DNA from: Pseudomonadota bacterium
GTDB lineage: Bacteria > Pseudomonadota > Gammaproteobacteria > Burkholderiales > Rhodocyclaceae
DNA: 64,000 nt
Assembly: GCA_018241665.1 (NCBI GenBank)
Contig: JAFEDK010000047.1
Location: forward strand, 1-64,000
Direction: 5' to 3'
In this document: one piece after another, positions 8,375 to 17,771 of the stretch
Numbering within the stretch: position 1 is the first letter of the stretch
Layout: the number at the start of each line of letters is the position of its first letter
Notes under the pieces: model-generated
Databases searched by the model: none
What the model saw: only the letters and a program-made list of their open reading frames with translations
What the model was told of the DNA's origin: nothing
Translations under genes and position numbers: made by a program

Positions 8375-8665
8375 TCACTCGCGCTTTGGAAGTGCCGCCA
8401 GAACGGCTTTCTGAAACTCCAGCGTGCAGGACAGCAGCGCCGTCCAGTGATCCACGGCAATCCGACCCTTTTCCGGGAATACGGAGAAGTCCCCGTGTAT
8501 CAGCGCCTCGGCATCGTGATCCGCCTGGCGCACCCACTTCTGCACGGCCTCAGTGGATAACGTGGCGACTTGCTCGCCGTAAGTAAAACCCAGCCGGCAC
8601 AAACCCGCGGCTAGGTCCAACTGGGCCTGCAGGCGCTCCCGCAGGTCTTCATTCGATTCTTGCAT
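8375..8665 (-). CDS. Helical protein of unknown function
   Basis: A 96-residue, largely alpha-helical cytoplasmic protein without signal peptide. It includes LDLAAGLCRLGFTYGEQ, KWVRQADHDAEAL and DHWTALLSC. The helical, phasin-like character is only a resemblance. A GGGGA ribosome-binding site lies before the ATG. It follows the 119-residue lipoprotein gene by 57 bases and probably shares the transcript that starts at the copper-type box near 9153. Confidence 0.6.
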   Translation of the reverse strand: MQESNEDLRERLQAQLDLAAGLCRLGFTYGEQVATLSTEAVQKWVRQADHDAEALIHGDFSVFPEKGRIAVDHWTALLSCTLEFQKAVLAALPKRE

Positions 8666-8722
8666 GGTCTTCCCCCTCGCTTTCGATGACCCCGCCGCAC
8701 CTCCCGCCGGGGCACCATGCCC

Positions 8723-9082
8723 TCATTGGCTCAGACTGGCCGCCGCGTCGCGATGTGCCTTTTCCAGCACTCGGGCCTCCTGGGCCGCTTCCTTGAGCTT
8801 CAGCCTCAAGGCACTGCAGTGAGAGGCCCACAGCCCGGCGTCGCCCTTGGGACGCCCCGAATACGCGACAGCCATCCTGTCGTGTTGCTTCGCTTCGGCG
8901 TCGTAGCCCGCCGCCTTCTTCGCAAAGTAATCGGCGATGCGTTGATGATCCGCCGGCGTGGACGCGTTCGAGATGAACTCGGGCAGCTCCGCGACAGGGG
9001 GCGTGATCGGCGTCGAAGAACAGGCGCCCAGTGACAGGACCAGTGCGACACCCGCGAGTGTCATGCTAAGACTGCGTTTCAT
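8723..9082 (-). CDS. Small predicted lipoprotein, helical
   Basis: A 119-residue precursor with a lipoprotein signal: basic start, hydrophobic core, lipobox LGAC with Cys near residue 21. The mature part is helical: DHQRIADYFAKKAAGYDAEA, then a WASHCSALRLKLKEAAQEA stretch with one Cys and a second His. Similar lipoproteins occur in copper clusters, but I know no biochemical role. A CopR/CusR-like box 70 bases upstream suggests metal induction. It is the first gene of a short leftward unit with the 96-residue helical protein. Confidence 0.75.
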   Translation of the reverse strand: MKRSLSMTLAGVALVLSLGACSSTPITPPVAELPEFISNASTPADHQRIADYFAKKAAGYDAEAKQHDRMAVAYSGRPKGDAGLWASHCSALRLKLKEAAQEARVLEKAHRDAAASLSQ

Positions 9083-9152
9083 GATGTCACCTCCGTATGA
9101 ATGTGCAGGATCAGTATGCGACTGGCCGGCTGACGCTGGCGTGACCCAAGCA

Positions 9153-9166
9153 TTACATCGCTGTCC
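9153..9166 (-). promoter_or_regulatory. CopR/CusR-type operator box, imperfect
   Basis: TTACATCGCTGTCC: one TTACA arm and a degenerate TGTCC arm with four bases between. TGACCCAAGCA precedes it, echoing the sequence beside the boxes at 8340 and 24055. It lies between the end of the 787-residue ATPase gene and the lipoprotein gene starting at 9082. Confidence 0.5.
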
Positions 9167-9174
9167 TCGAAATG

Positions 9175-11538
9175 TCAGGAAGACTGCGGGCCTGTTTCCG
9201 CGCTCCGGAGGCGCAAGGCATTCCCCACTACGCTGACCGACGACAAACTCATCGCCAGCGCCGCAATCATCGGCGATAGCACCAGCCCATAGGCTGGATA
9301 GAGCACGCCCGCGGCAATCGGGATGCCGAGGGCGTTGTAGAGAAACGCGAAGGCCAGGTTCTGCCGCATGTTGCGGACGGTGGCCGTTGATAGCGCACGG
9401 GCCCGGGCAATACCTCGCAGGTCGCCTTTGACGAGGGTCAGCTGCGCGCTGTTCATCGCTACATCGGTGCCGGTCCCCATGGCAATGCCGACATCCGCCT
9501 TGGCGAGGGCCGGCGCGTCGTTGATACCATCGCCGGCCATCGCCACGACATGTCCTTCCCGCTGCAGTCTTTCCACCAGGGCGAGCTTGTCGGCCGGCTT
9601 GACCTCTCCGTAGACTTCGTCGATCCCAAGCTGCTGCCCCACTGCGCGTGCGGTGGTGAAACCGTCACCGGTCGCCATCACCACGCGCAGTCCGGCGGCC
9701 CGCAGGTTCGCCAGGGCTTCTGGCGTGCTCGCCTTGATCGGGTCGGAAATGGCCAGCAGGCCAATAAGGAGCCCGTCACGGGCGAGATGGATCACGCTGG
9801 CACCGCTGTGGCGAAGGGCGTCGAGCTCGGCGGTGGAGTCGAGCGCCACGCCCTCCTGTGCCATCAACGCCGCATTGCCAAGCGCCAGGCGCCGGCCTCC
9901 CACGATGCCATGGACGCCGATGCCGCTCGATGACTCGAACGCATCGACCTTATCGAGAGTCAGTCCCCGCTCGCGGGCCGCTCGCACGATGGCATCGGCC
10001 AGCGGGTGCTCGCTGCCCTGGTCGAGGCTGGCCGCAAGGCGAAGGATCTCGTCCTCGCCCATGCCTTGCAAAGCGATGGCACGCTCGAAGGCGGGACGCC
10101 CTTCGGTCAGCGTGCCGGTCTTGTCGACGATCAGCGTGTCGATCCGGCGCAGATGCTCGATGGCCGCTGCATCCCGGAACAGGATGCCCTGGGTGGCGGC
10201 TCTGCCCGTGGCCACCATGATCGACATCGGCGTCGCCAAACCGAGGGCGCAAGGACACGCGATGATCAGTACCGACACCGCACTGATGAGCCCGAAGACC
10301 CAACCTTGCTCACCACCGAGCAGCCCCCAGGCGAAGAAGCTGACAACGGCGATGGTGACGACGGCCAGCACGAAGTAGCCGGCCACACTGTCAGCCAGCC
10401 GCTGCATCGGCGCACGGGAGCGCTGGGCCTGCGCCACCATCTGGACGATCTGTGCCAGCATGGTCTGGGCACCGACCTTCTCCGAGCGAATGACGAGACT
10501 GCCCGAGGTGTTCAGCGTCGCACCGATCACCGTGTCCGCCACGCGCTTGCTGACCGGCAGCGGCTCACCGGTGAGCATCGACTCATCAACCGCACTGCCG
10601 CCTTCGACCACCACGCCATCCACCGGGACTTTCTCGCCCGGTCGGACTCTCAGCAGATCACCCACATGGACGTGGTTGAGGGGAATGTCCTCCTCGCTGC
10701 CATCGGCCCGGATGCGTCTGGCGGTCTTCGGAGCCAGGCCCAGCAGGGACTTGATCGCCGCCGATGTCTGCGAGCGGGCACGCAGCTCCAGCATCTGCCC
10801 CAGCAGCGTGAGCGAGATGATGACGACCGCCGCTTCGAAGTAAACGCCGATCCGACCGTGGACCATGAAGGACTCCGGGAAAAGTCCAGGCGCCAGCGTG
10901 GCGACGACACTGTAGAGAAAGGCCGCGCCGGTGCCGAGGCTGATCAACGTCCACATATTCGGACTGCGATGGAGCATCGATTGCGCACCGCGCACGAAGA
11001 AAGGCCAGCCGGCCCACAGGACGACGGGAATGCTGAGTGCCATCTCCAGGCTGCTGCGCAAGGCGGGCGATAGATCGGTCAGTTGATGTCCCGCCATCGC
11101 CAGCACGACCACGACCAGGGTGAGCGGCAGGCTCGACCAGAAGCGGCGCCGGAAATCCCGGTATTCGCCGGTATCGTCTTCAGCCGCCAGTTCCGGCATC
11201 ACCGGTTCGAGCGCCATGCCGCATTTCGGACAGTTGCCGGGACCGATCTGGCGGACTTCCGGGTGCATCGGGCAAGTGTATTCCGCCTCGGGATCCGCCT
11301 TCGGCGCCGAAACCTGCGGCTGGACGTAGCGCGGTGGATCGGAATCGAACTGGGATTTGCAGTGACTGCTGCAGAACCGATAGGTCGCGCCCGCAAATTC
11401 GCTCTGAAAGGCCGACTCGGGTTTGACCTTCATTCCGCAGACGGGATCTGTCGCTGTCTCCGGCCCCGTAGCGTGGGGACCAGAGGGGGAATGAGAGTGG
11501 GCATGGTCGTGACGATGCCCGGAAGCGGCGGAGGTCAT
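9175..11538 (-). CDS. Copper-type P1B ATPase with YHS and metal-binding N-terminus
   Basis: A 787-residue membrane pump. The N-terminus is His-rich, then a YHS domain (DPVCGM at 31-36, FCSSHC at 55-60) and a short heavy-metal-binding domain (YTCPMHPEV, then [10 protein letters not shown] at about 103-112); no HMA domain is present. The core has TGEP in place of TGES, CPC, DKTGT, SEHPLA, GDGIND and the distal YN and MxxSS motifs of copper/silver pumps. This layout matches SilP/CopF-type exporters. It is the last gene of the long leftward Cus cluster. Export of Cu(I) or Ag(I) from the cytoplasm is expected; the preferred metal is not settled by sequence. Confidence 0.9.
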   Translation of the reverse strand: MTSAASGHRHDHAHSHSPSGPHATGPETATDPVCGMKVKPESAFQSEFAGATYRFCSSHCKSQFDSDPPRYVQPQVSAPKADPEAEYTCPMHPEVRQIGPGNCPKCGMALEPVMPELAAEDDTGEYRDFRRRFWSSLPLTLVVVVLAMAGHQLTDLSPALRSSLEMALSIPVVLWAGWPFFVRGAQSMLHRSPNMWTLISLGTGAAFLYSVVATLAPGLFPESFMVHGRIGVYFEAAVVIISLTLLGQMLELRARSQTSAAIKSLLGLAPKTARRIRADGSEEDIPLNHVHVGDLLRVRPGEKVPVDGVVVEGGSAVDESMLTGEPLPVSKRVADTVIGATLNTSGSLVIRSEKVGAQTMLAQIVQMVAQAQRSRAPMQRLADSVAGYFVLAVVTIAVVSFFAWGLLGGEQGWVFGLISAVSVLIIACPCALGLATPMSIMVATGRAATQGILFRDAAAIEHLRRIDTLIVDKTGTLTEGRPAFERAIALQGMGEDEILRLAASLDQGSEHPLADAIVRAARERGLTLDKVDAFESSSGIGVHGIVGGRRLALGNAALMAQEGVALDSTAELDALRHSGASVIHLARDGLLIGLLAISDPIKASTPEALANLRAAGLRVVMATGDGFTTARAVGQQLGIDEVYGEVKPADKLALVERLQREGHVVAMAGDGINDAPALAKADVGIAMGTGTDVAMNSAQLTLVKGDLRGIARARALSTATVRNMRQNLAFAFLYNALGIPIAAGVLYPAYGLVLSPMIAALAMSLSSVSVVGNALRLRSAETGPQSS

Positions 11539-11566
11539 GGCAGCTCCTTATGTGTGTGCGTCGAAT

Positions 11567-12217
11567 TCAGTTGGGGGACCGACGCTCCTTGAAAGCCGGC
11601 CACCATCCGGGGGTTCTGCGCATGTAGTCGCGATACGCATCGCCGAAAGTCTCCAGCGCCTGCGATTCCTCCCGCTTGGCAAGACGGACATAGGTCACGA
11701 GCAAGACGGGAAAGAGAATCAGCGTCAGCAAGGTTGGCCACTGAAACAGGAAGCCGATCATGATCAGGATGAAGGCGGCGTACTGGGGATGACGGATGCG
11801 GCCATAGGGACCGGTGGAGGCCAGTCTCCCGGCTTTCTGCGCCTCGTAGAGCACCGGCCAGGCGTCCGCGAGTAGCCAAAAACCGCCGATGATGAAGAGG
11901 CTGGACAGGATGTGGAAAGGACCAAAGTGGGGATTGGCCTTCCACCCGAAAATCATTTCCGGCAGATGCCCCGCATCATGGGAGAGCCAGTTGATTCCTG
12001 GGAAATGTTCCGTGAGCCACCCGGAGAGCAGGTAGATGGTCAGCGGAAAGCCATACATCTCGGTAAACAGTGCGACCACAAACGCCGAGAACAGGCCCAG
12101 CGTGCGCCAGTCCTGTTTGCTCTTCGGCTTGAAGTAGCTCGCGGCAAACAGGATGAAGAAGAGCGAATTGATGACGACCAGCGCCCACAATCCATAATCA
12201 CCGTCATGGCTGTTCAT
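11567..12217 (-). CDS. Membrane ICMT/PEMT-type methyltransferase family protein
   Basis: A 216-residue protein from ATG at 12217, chosen because GGAGAT precedes it and the first hydrophobic helix then starts normally. Several transmembrane segments are visible. The C-terminal half has GPYGRIRHPQYAAF and, after a hydrophobic helix, REE, the S-adenosylmethionine-binding pattern of isoprenylcysteine carboxyl methyltransferase-like enzymes. Bacterial members of this family are common in metal-efflux clusters, but their substrate is unknown. The start overlaps the end of the DUF2933 gene by 14 bases, supporting translational coupling within the Cus cluster. Confidence 0.8.
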   Translation of the reverse strand: MNSHDGDYGLWALVVINSLFFILFAASYFKPKSKQDWRTLGLFSAFVVALFTEMYGFPLTIYLLSGWLTEHFPGINWLSHDAGHLPEMIFGWKANPHFGPFHILSSLFIIGGFWLLADAWPVLYEAQKAGRLASTGPYGRIRHPQYAAFILIMIGFLFQWPTLLTLILFPVLLVTYVRLAKREESQALETFGDAYRDYMRRTPGWWPAFKERRSPN

Positions 12218-12470
12218 GGTGATCTCCCTTGTCTTCGGCCACATGGTCATGCCTGTGGCCATGGTGCCCATGCATGAAGCGGTGCATCAGGGGACAGGCC
12301 AGCACCAGCAGATAGGGCAGAACGCCGAACAGATGGGCACGGTGTTCCGCCAACAGGTAGAACAGGGCCATCGCGGCAAACAGCCACCACATCCATCGAC
12401 CGCGGCGGTGATGAACGTGGGCCTGGGCATCCGTTCCAGTTTGAGACGATTCACGGGAGTCGATCATCAC
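12204..12470 (-). CDS. DUF2933 family small membrane protein
   Basis: An 88-residue protein with a hydrophobic helix pair (WMWWLFAAMALFYLLAEH, then a second near VLPYLLVLACPLMH) and a His-rich tail (HGHHGHRHDHV). This matches DUF2933 proteins of copper and silver clusters. The tail could bind metal at the membrane face; its role is not established. GGAGG lies upstream. It sits between the YHS protein and the methyltransferase, overlapping the latter. Confidence 0.8.
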   Translation of the reverse strand: MMIDSRESSQTGTDAQAHVHHRRGRWMWWLFAAMALFYLLAEHRAHLFGVLPYLLVLACPLMHRFMHGHHGHRHDHVAEDKGDHHEQP

Positions 12471-12494
12471 GGCCTCCTAAAGTGAAGGACACAC

Positions 12495-12983
12495 TCAGCG
12501 CGGCGTGGGCGGCCGGTTGCAGCAAGCCTGGGGCCCGGTGCGGGCCGCGTTCTGCAGTTCATTGTGCTCGGTGAAGCGCCACAGGCTACGGCGCAGTGCG
12601 TGTAGGCCACCTTTCAGGACGATGCCCGCCGCCTGTATTTCGGCTTCGATCTGGGAAAGGGACACCCGGCGCAGGTCATAGTCGATGTGCAGCCGATCCG
12701 CCTCGGCCCGAATCGCGCTCACCCCCATCATTGCCTGGAGTCGGCGGCAGGTCTCGTCAAGGGCTGCACCCGTCGCGATGCGCAACAGGCGGCGCTTGGG
12801 CATGGCCCGAATATCCTCCCCGCGGACTGCACCGGCGAATAAGGCCGGTGCCTCCAGAAAGTGCGCCAGGCACTGGGCCGAGCAGAAATGGAAGGTCACC
12901 CCATGGTAGACCGTGGTGTGAGCGCCATCACTCACCGTCATGCCGCACACTGGGTCCCGTTGGGTTTGCGTGCGCGCGTTCAT
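12495..12983 (-). CDS. YHS-domain protein with Cys-containing tail
   Basis: A 162-residue protein from ATG at 12983, with AAGGAGG before it. The YHS domain occupies the first 50 residues (DPVCGMTV, then FCSAQC), a metal-binding zinc-ribbon-like module found with copper pumps. The middle (DETCRRLQAMMGVSAIRAE to AAGIVLKGG) resembles a heavy-metal-associated fold without the CxxC. The tail ends ACCNRPP. No signal peptide, so probably cytoplasmic. It follows cusA by 20 bases and may pass copper to the ATPase at the end of the operon; that role is inference. Confidence 0.75.
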   Translation of the reverse strand: MNARTQTQRDPVCGMTVSDGAHTTVYHGVTFHFCSAQCLAHFLEAPALFAGAVRGEDIRAMPKRRLLRIATGAALDETCRRLQAMMGVSAIRAEADRLHIDYDLRRVSLSQIEAEIQAAGIVLKGGLHALRRSLWRFTEHNELQNAARTGPQACCNRPPTPR

Positions 12984-13003
12984 CTGAGCCTCCTTGTTTA
13001 TGG

Positions 13004-16000
13004 CTACCCCTCCAGCCCACGTCCCAGCCGCCATTGCTTGACCAGCGCGTAGATGGCCGGGATCACGGCGAGGGTCAGGACGGTGGAGGAAATCATCCCG
13101 CCGACCATCGGTGCGGCGATGCGGCTCATCACTTCCGAGCCGGTGCCAGTGCCCCACATGATCGGCAAGAGGCCGGCCATGATCGCGACGACCGTCATCA
13201 TCTTCGGGCGGACGCGCTCGACGGCGCCTTCCATCACCGCCTCGTACAGGTCGCCCACGTGGGGTGCGCGGCCTTCCTCGCGGCAGCGGGCCTTGAGCGC
13301 TTCCCAGGCGTGATCCAGGTAGATCAGCATCACCACACCGGTCTCCGCCGCCACGCCAGCCAACGCGATGAAGCCGACCGCCACCGCGACGGACAGGTTG
13401 TAGCCGAGCAGCCACATCAGCCACACGCCACCGACCAGCGCGAAAGGCACCGACAGCATGACGATCAAGGTTTCGGTGATGCGCCGGAAGTTCAGATAGA
13501 GCAGCAGGAAGATCGTCAGCAGCGTGATCGGGATGACGATCTTCATCTTCTCGATGGCACGCTCCATGAACTCGAACTGGCCGCTCCAGGTCACGTAGTA
13601 GCCCGGTGGGAACTTGATTTGCGCGGCGACAGCCTTCTTCGCGTCGGCCACGTAGCCACCGATATCCCGGTCCCGGATATCCACGAAGATATAGGCCGAT
13701 AACAAGGCATTCTCAGTGCGAATACCCGGCGTACCTTTTGCGACCGAGACCTTCGCCAACTGCCCCAGCGGCACCATCGTGCCCCCCATCGTCGGCACCA
13801 GCACCTGGCTGGCGATCTGCTGGGGATCGGAGCGCAGCTCGCGCGGGTAGCGTACGGTCACGCCAAAGCGCTCGCGCCCTTCGACGGTGGTGGTGACCAT
13901 CTCGCCGCCGAGCGCACTACCGATCACATCCTGCAGGTCGCCGACGGCGAGACCGTAGCGGGCCAGCTGTTCCCGGTCGGGCTCGATGTTGAGGTAGAAG
14001 CCCCCAGTGATGCGCTCGGCGAAGGCGCTGGTGGTGCCGGGCACGGTCTTCACGACGGCCTCGATCTCTTTGGCCAGCTTCTCCATTTCAGCGAGATCCT
14101 TGCCGAAGACCTTGATGCCGATCGGCGTGCGGATGCCGGTGGACAGCATGTCGGTGCGGGCCTTGATCGGCATCGTCCAGGCATTGGCGACACCGGGGAA
14201 CTGCAGGGCCTTGTCCATTTCCGATATCAGCTTGTCGGTCGTCATGCCCGGCCGCCATTCGGACAGGGGCTTGAGGTTGATGACGGTCTCGAACATTTCG
14301 ACCGGGGCCGGGTCGGTCGCGGTGTTGGCGCGGCCGGCCTTGCCGAACACCGACTCGACCTCGGGGAAGCTCTTGATGATCTTGTCCTGGGTCTGCATGA
14401 GCTCGGCAGCCTTGGTGATGGACATGCCCGGCAGAGAGGCTGGCATGTAGAGCAAGGTGCCTTCGTTCAAGGTCGGCATGAACTCCGAGCCGAGACGCGA
14501 AGCTGGATAGATCGACACGCCCAAGGCCAGCACGGCCAGCACGATGGTCAACTTCTTCCAGCGCATCACCGCGGCGATGATCGGCCGGTACAGCCAGATC
14601 AGGACCCGGTTCACCGGGTTCTTGGCTTCCGGCATGATCTTGCCGCGGATGAACAGCAGCATCAGCACCGGCACCAAGGTGACGGACAGGAACGCGGCGC
14701 CGGCCATCGAGAAGGTCTTGGTGTAGGCCAGCGGCGAGAACAGGCGGCCTTCCTGGCCTTCCAGCGTGAACACCGGCAGGAAGGAGACGGTGATGATCAA
14801 GAGCGAGAAGAACAGCGCCGGGCCGACCTCCTTGCAGGCGGCCAGCATGGCTTCGAAACGTTCGGCCGTGGTGTGGCCGTCCGGCAGGCGCTCCAGGTGC
14901 TTGTGGGCGTTCTCGATCATCACGATGGCGGCGTCGATCATTGCGCCGATCGCAATGGCGATGCCACCCAGGCTCATCAGGTTGGAGTTCATGCCCAGCA
15001 GGCGCATCGCGATGAAGGCCATCAGCACGCCCACCGGCAACATCAGGATCGCCACCAGCGCGCTGCGCACATGGAGCAGGAAGACCACGCAGACTAGCGC
15101 CACGATGATCGACTCCTCGATCAGCGTGCCCTTCAGGGTCTCGATGGCCCGGTGGATCAGCTCGGAGCGGTCATAGACGGTCTGCACCGACACGCCTTCC
15201 GGCAGGCCGGGCCCGATCTCGGCGATCTTGTCCTTCAGGTTGTGGATGACCTCCAGCGCGTTCTGTCCGTAGCGGGCCATGGCGATGCCGGCCACCACCT
15301 CGCCGTCGCCGTTCAGCTCGGTGAGGCCGCGGCGTTCGTCCGGCGCCAGCTCGACGCGGGCGATGTCGCGGACCAGCACCGGCGTGCCCTTGTCAGCCTT
15401 CACCACCAGCCGTTCAATGTCCGCCTTGCCGCGCAGGTAGCCCTTGCCGCGCACCATGTACTCGGTCTCGGCCATCTCCACCACGCGGCCGCCGACGTCC
15501 CGGTTGGAGTCGCGGATCACCTGGGCGACCTTCATCAGCGGAATGCCGTAGGCGCGCAGCTTCACCGGATCGACGGTGACCTGGTAGGTTTGCACGAAGC
15601 CGCCGATGGAGGCCACCTCGGCGACGCCGTGGGCCTTGGCCAGCTGGTAGCGCAGATACCAGTCCTGGATCGTACGCAGCTCGGCAAGGGTCTTCTCCTT
15701 GGCGATCAGCGCGTATTGATAGACCCAGCCGACGCCGGTGGCGTCCGGGCCGATCTGGGGTGTCACGCCCTTGGGCATGCGGCCCGCGGCGAAGTTGAGG
15801 TATTCGAGGACCCGTGAGCGGGCCCAGTAAATGTCGGTGCCGTCTTCAAAAATGATGTAGACGAAGGACGCACCGAAGAAGGAGAAACCCCGCACCACCT
15901 TCGACTTGGGCACCGACAGCATGGCCGTGGTGAGCGGGTAGGTGACCTGGTCCTCGACCACCTGCGGCGCCTGGCCGGGGTATTCGGTGTAGACGATGAC

Positions 16001-16138
16001 CTGCACGTCGGAGAGGTCGGGCAGCGCGTCGATGGGCGTACGCAGCACCGCAAACACCCCAGCCGCGAGAATGAACAGTGTGGCGAGCAGAACCAGAAAG
16101 CGGTTCCGGCCCGACCAGTCGATGATTTGGGCCAGCAT
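13004..16138 (-). CDS. cusA: CusA, Cu/Ag RND efflux pump
   Basis: Inner-membrane RND transporter (1044 aa from ATG at 16138) that exports Cu(I) and Ag(I) through CusBC using the proton gradient. The start MLAQIIDWSGRNRF is typical for the family; upstream in-frame residues do not look native. The HME4 signature AIGAMIDAAIVMIENAHK in transmembrane helix 4 points to monovalent metal rather than zinc. The C-terminal region has the second proton-relay half (RVRPKMMTV, GTGSEVM). It follows cusB by 13 bases on the same strand. Length is normal and I see no frameshift. Confidence 0.97.
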   Translation of the reverse strand: MLAQIIDWSGRNRFLVLLATLFILAAGVFAVLRTPIDALPDLSDVQVIVYTEYPGQAPQVVEDQVTYPLTTAMLSVPKSKVVRGFSFFGASFVYIIFEDGTDIYWARSRVLEYLNFAAGRMPKGVTPQIGPDATGVGWVYQYALIAKEKTLAELRTIQDWYLRYQLAKAHGVAEVASIGGFVQTYQVTVDPVKLRAYGIPLMKVAQVIRDSNRDVGGRVVEMAETEYMVRGKGYLRGKADIERLVVKADKGTPVLVRDIARVELAPDERRGLTELNGDGEVVAGIAMARYGQNALEVIHNLKDKIAEIGPGLPEGVSVQTVYDRSELIHRAIETLKGTLIEESIIVALVCVVFLLHVRSALVAILMLPVGVLMAFIAMRLLGMNSNLMSLGGIAIAIGAMIDAAIVMIENAHKHLERLPDGHTTAERFEAMLAACKEVGPALFFSLLIITVSFLPVFTLEGQEGRLFSPLAYTKTFSMAGAAFLSVTLVPVLMLLFIRGKIMPEAKNPVNRVLIWLYRPIIAAVMRWKKLTIVLAVLALGVSIYPASRLGSEFMPTLNEGTLLYMPASLPGMSITKAAELMQTQDKIIKSFPEVESVFGKAGRANTATDPAPVEMFETVINLKPLSEWRPGMTTDKLISEMDKALQFPGVANAWTMPIKARTDMLSTGIRTPIGIKVFGKDLAEMEKLAKEIEAVVKTVPGTTSAFAERITGGFYLNIEPDREQLARYGLAVGDLQDVIGSALGGEMVTTTVEGRERFGVTVRYPRELRSDPQQIASQVLVPTMGGTMVPLGQLAKVSVAKGTPGIRTENALLSAYIFVDIRDRDIGGYVADAKKAVAAQIKFPPGYYVTWSGQFEFMERAIEKMKIVIPITLLTIFLLLYLNFRRITETLIVMLSVPFALVGGVWLMWLLGYNLSVAVAVGFIALAGVAAETGVVMLIYLDHAWEALKARCREEGRAPHVGDLYEAVMEGAVERVRPKMMTVVAIMAGLLPIMWGTGTGSEVMSRIAAPMVGGMISSTVLTLAVIPAIYALVKQWRLGRGLEG

Positions 16139-16151
16139 GATGGATCCTGTG

Positions 16152-17771
16152 TCAGTGGCCTGCGTGGGGATTGGCAGCCGGCGCCGAAGGGGCCGCCTTG
16201 CCGGCAGGGGTTGCCGAGGTGATGACCCATTCGCCGGGCTGGCGCTCGACGAATTCAACATCCACCTTAACGCCCGGCTTCAAGGCCTGGAGCAGCGAGG
16301 GATTGGCCACCTTGAACTCCATGGTCATCGCCGGCCACTTGAGGCTGGCGACCGGGCCGTGACTCAGGCTGACCGTCCCGTCCTTGGCATCGACACTGCC
16401 CACCGTGCCTTCAGCCCGGTGCCCGGCCGCTTGGGGCGCCGCCGCAGGCTTCTCGCCGTCCTTTCCGGACTTCGGTGCTCCACCATGGCCCGAATGACCA
16501 AAGCCACCGACCGCGGCTTTCAGGTTGCTTTCCGCATCGATCAGGAAGTTGGCGGCGACAACCACCTTTTCGCCGGCCTTGACGCCATCCATCACTTCGA
16601 TATGGTTCTCGCTACGACCGCCCAGCTTCACGTCCCGTGGCTCGAAACGGCCTTCGCCGTGCGCGACAAGGACGATCTGGCGGGTGCCACTGTCGATGAC
16701 CGCCGAGCTCGGCACAGTCACGACCTGGCCCTTGCCCTCCACCGGTACCTCTACCTGCGCAAACATTGCGGGTTTCAACAGCTGCCCCGGGTTTGGCAAC
16801 TCCACCCGAACCGCGACCGTTCGCGTTTCCGCATTCAAGGTCGGATAGACATAGCTCACCTTGCCCTCGAAGACCTTGTCCGGATAGGCATTGATGCGCA
16901 CCTTGGCGAGGCTGCCGCTACGCACCAGGCCGATGTCCTGCTCGAACACGTCAGCGATGACCCACACGGACGACAGGTCGGCCACTTGATACAAGGTGTC
17001 GCCCGGCATGAAGCGCATCCCTTGCAAAGCCTTCTTCTCGGTGACGACACCGGCCACCGGGGAGCGGAAGGTCAGCGTGCGCTTGGTGGCACCCGACTTG
17101 GCAAGAGCACGGATCTGCTCTTCTGAAATGTCCCAGTTGCGCAGGCGCAGCAAGCTCGATTCGGCCAGTTGCTTCATGCCGCTCTGTGCTTCGCTGCCGG
17201 CATCCTTCAGCGCGTCGACGCCCTGGGCGGCAATGGCGTATTCCCGCTGGGCCGACACCAACTCGGGGCTGTACACCTCGAAGAGCGGCTGGCCTTGGGC
17301 GACCGGCTGGCCGGTGACATTCACATGCAGGCGCTCGACGTAGCCCTCGAACTTCGGCGAGATCGCGAAGCTGCGCCGCTCGTCGATCTCCACGCGGCCG
17401 GCGGCGCGCACCGTGCGGTCCAGGCTGCGCAACTCGGCCGCCTCGGTGCGCACGCCGAGCTTCTGGACCTTGTCGGTGCTGATCTTGATCGCGTTGGCTG
17501 CCGCGGGTTCGTCATCCGCTTCGCCTTCATAGACCGGGATGTAGTCCATCCCCATCGGATCCTTCTTGGGCGTCGGCGACGTATCCGGCAGGCCCATCGG
17601 GTTGCGGTAATACAGCAGCTTGCGCTCCTTCTTCGCGCCATCCATCGGTGCCGCCGCAACCGGACTGGCAGCGGGTTCATGGCCTGACGAAGGGCGTTGC
17701 CCGAGCCAGTAGCCGCCACCGGCAGCCAACGCAACAGCAAGGCCGACCGCAATGCCTGCGCCTGTTTTCAT
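16152..17771 (-). CDS. cusB: CusB membrane-fusion protein with C-terminal CusF domain
   Basis: A 539-residue periplasmic adaptor linking CusA to CusC. After an N-terminal membrane anchor (residues about 5-25) a heavy-metal-binding segment has YYRNPMGLPDTSPTPKKDPMGMDY at about 54-77, with the Met residues used by CusB. The hairpin, lipoyl and beta-barrel regions follow. From about residue 450 to the end lies a full CusF-like domain (GTVSLSHGP, KWPAMTMEF) with the Trp and two Met ligands for Cu(I). The chaperone is thus fused to the adaptor. The start overlaps the end of cusC by four bases (ATGA). Confidence 0.95.
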   Translation of the reverse strand: MKTGAGIAVGLAVALAAGGGYWLGQRPSSGHEPAASPVAAAPMDGAKKERKLLYYRNPMGLPDTSPTPKKDPMGMDYIPVYEGEADDEPAAANAIKISTDKVQKLGVRTEAAELRSLDRTVRAAGRVEIDERRSFAISPKFEGYVERLHVNVTGQPVAQGQPLFEVYSPELVSAQREYAIAAQGVDALKDAGSEAQSGMKQLAESSLLRLRNWDISEEQIRALAKSGATKRTLTFRSPVAGVVTEKKALQGMRFMPGDTLYQVADLSSVWVIADVFEQDIGLVRSGSLAKVRINAYPDKVFEGKVSYVYPTLNAETRTVAVRVELPNPGQLLKPAMFAQVEVPVEGKGQVVTVPSSAVIDSGTRQIVLVAHGEGRFEPRDVKLGGRSENHIEVMDGVKAGEKVVVAANFLIDAESNLKAAVGGFGHSGHGGAPKSGKDGEKPAAAPQAAGHRAEGTVGSVDAKDGTVSLSHGPVASLKWPAMTMEFKVANPSLLQALKPGVKVDVEFVERQPGEWVITSATPAGKAAPSAPAANPHAGH

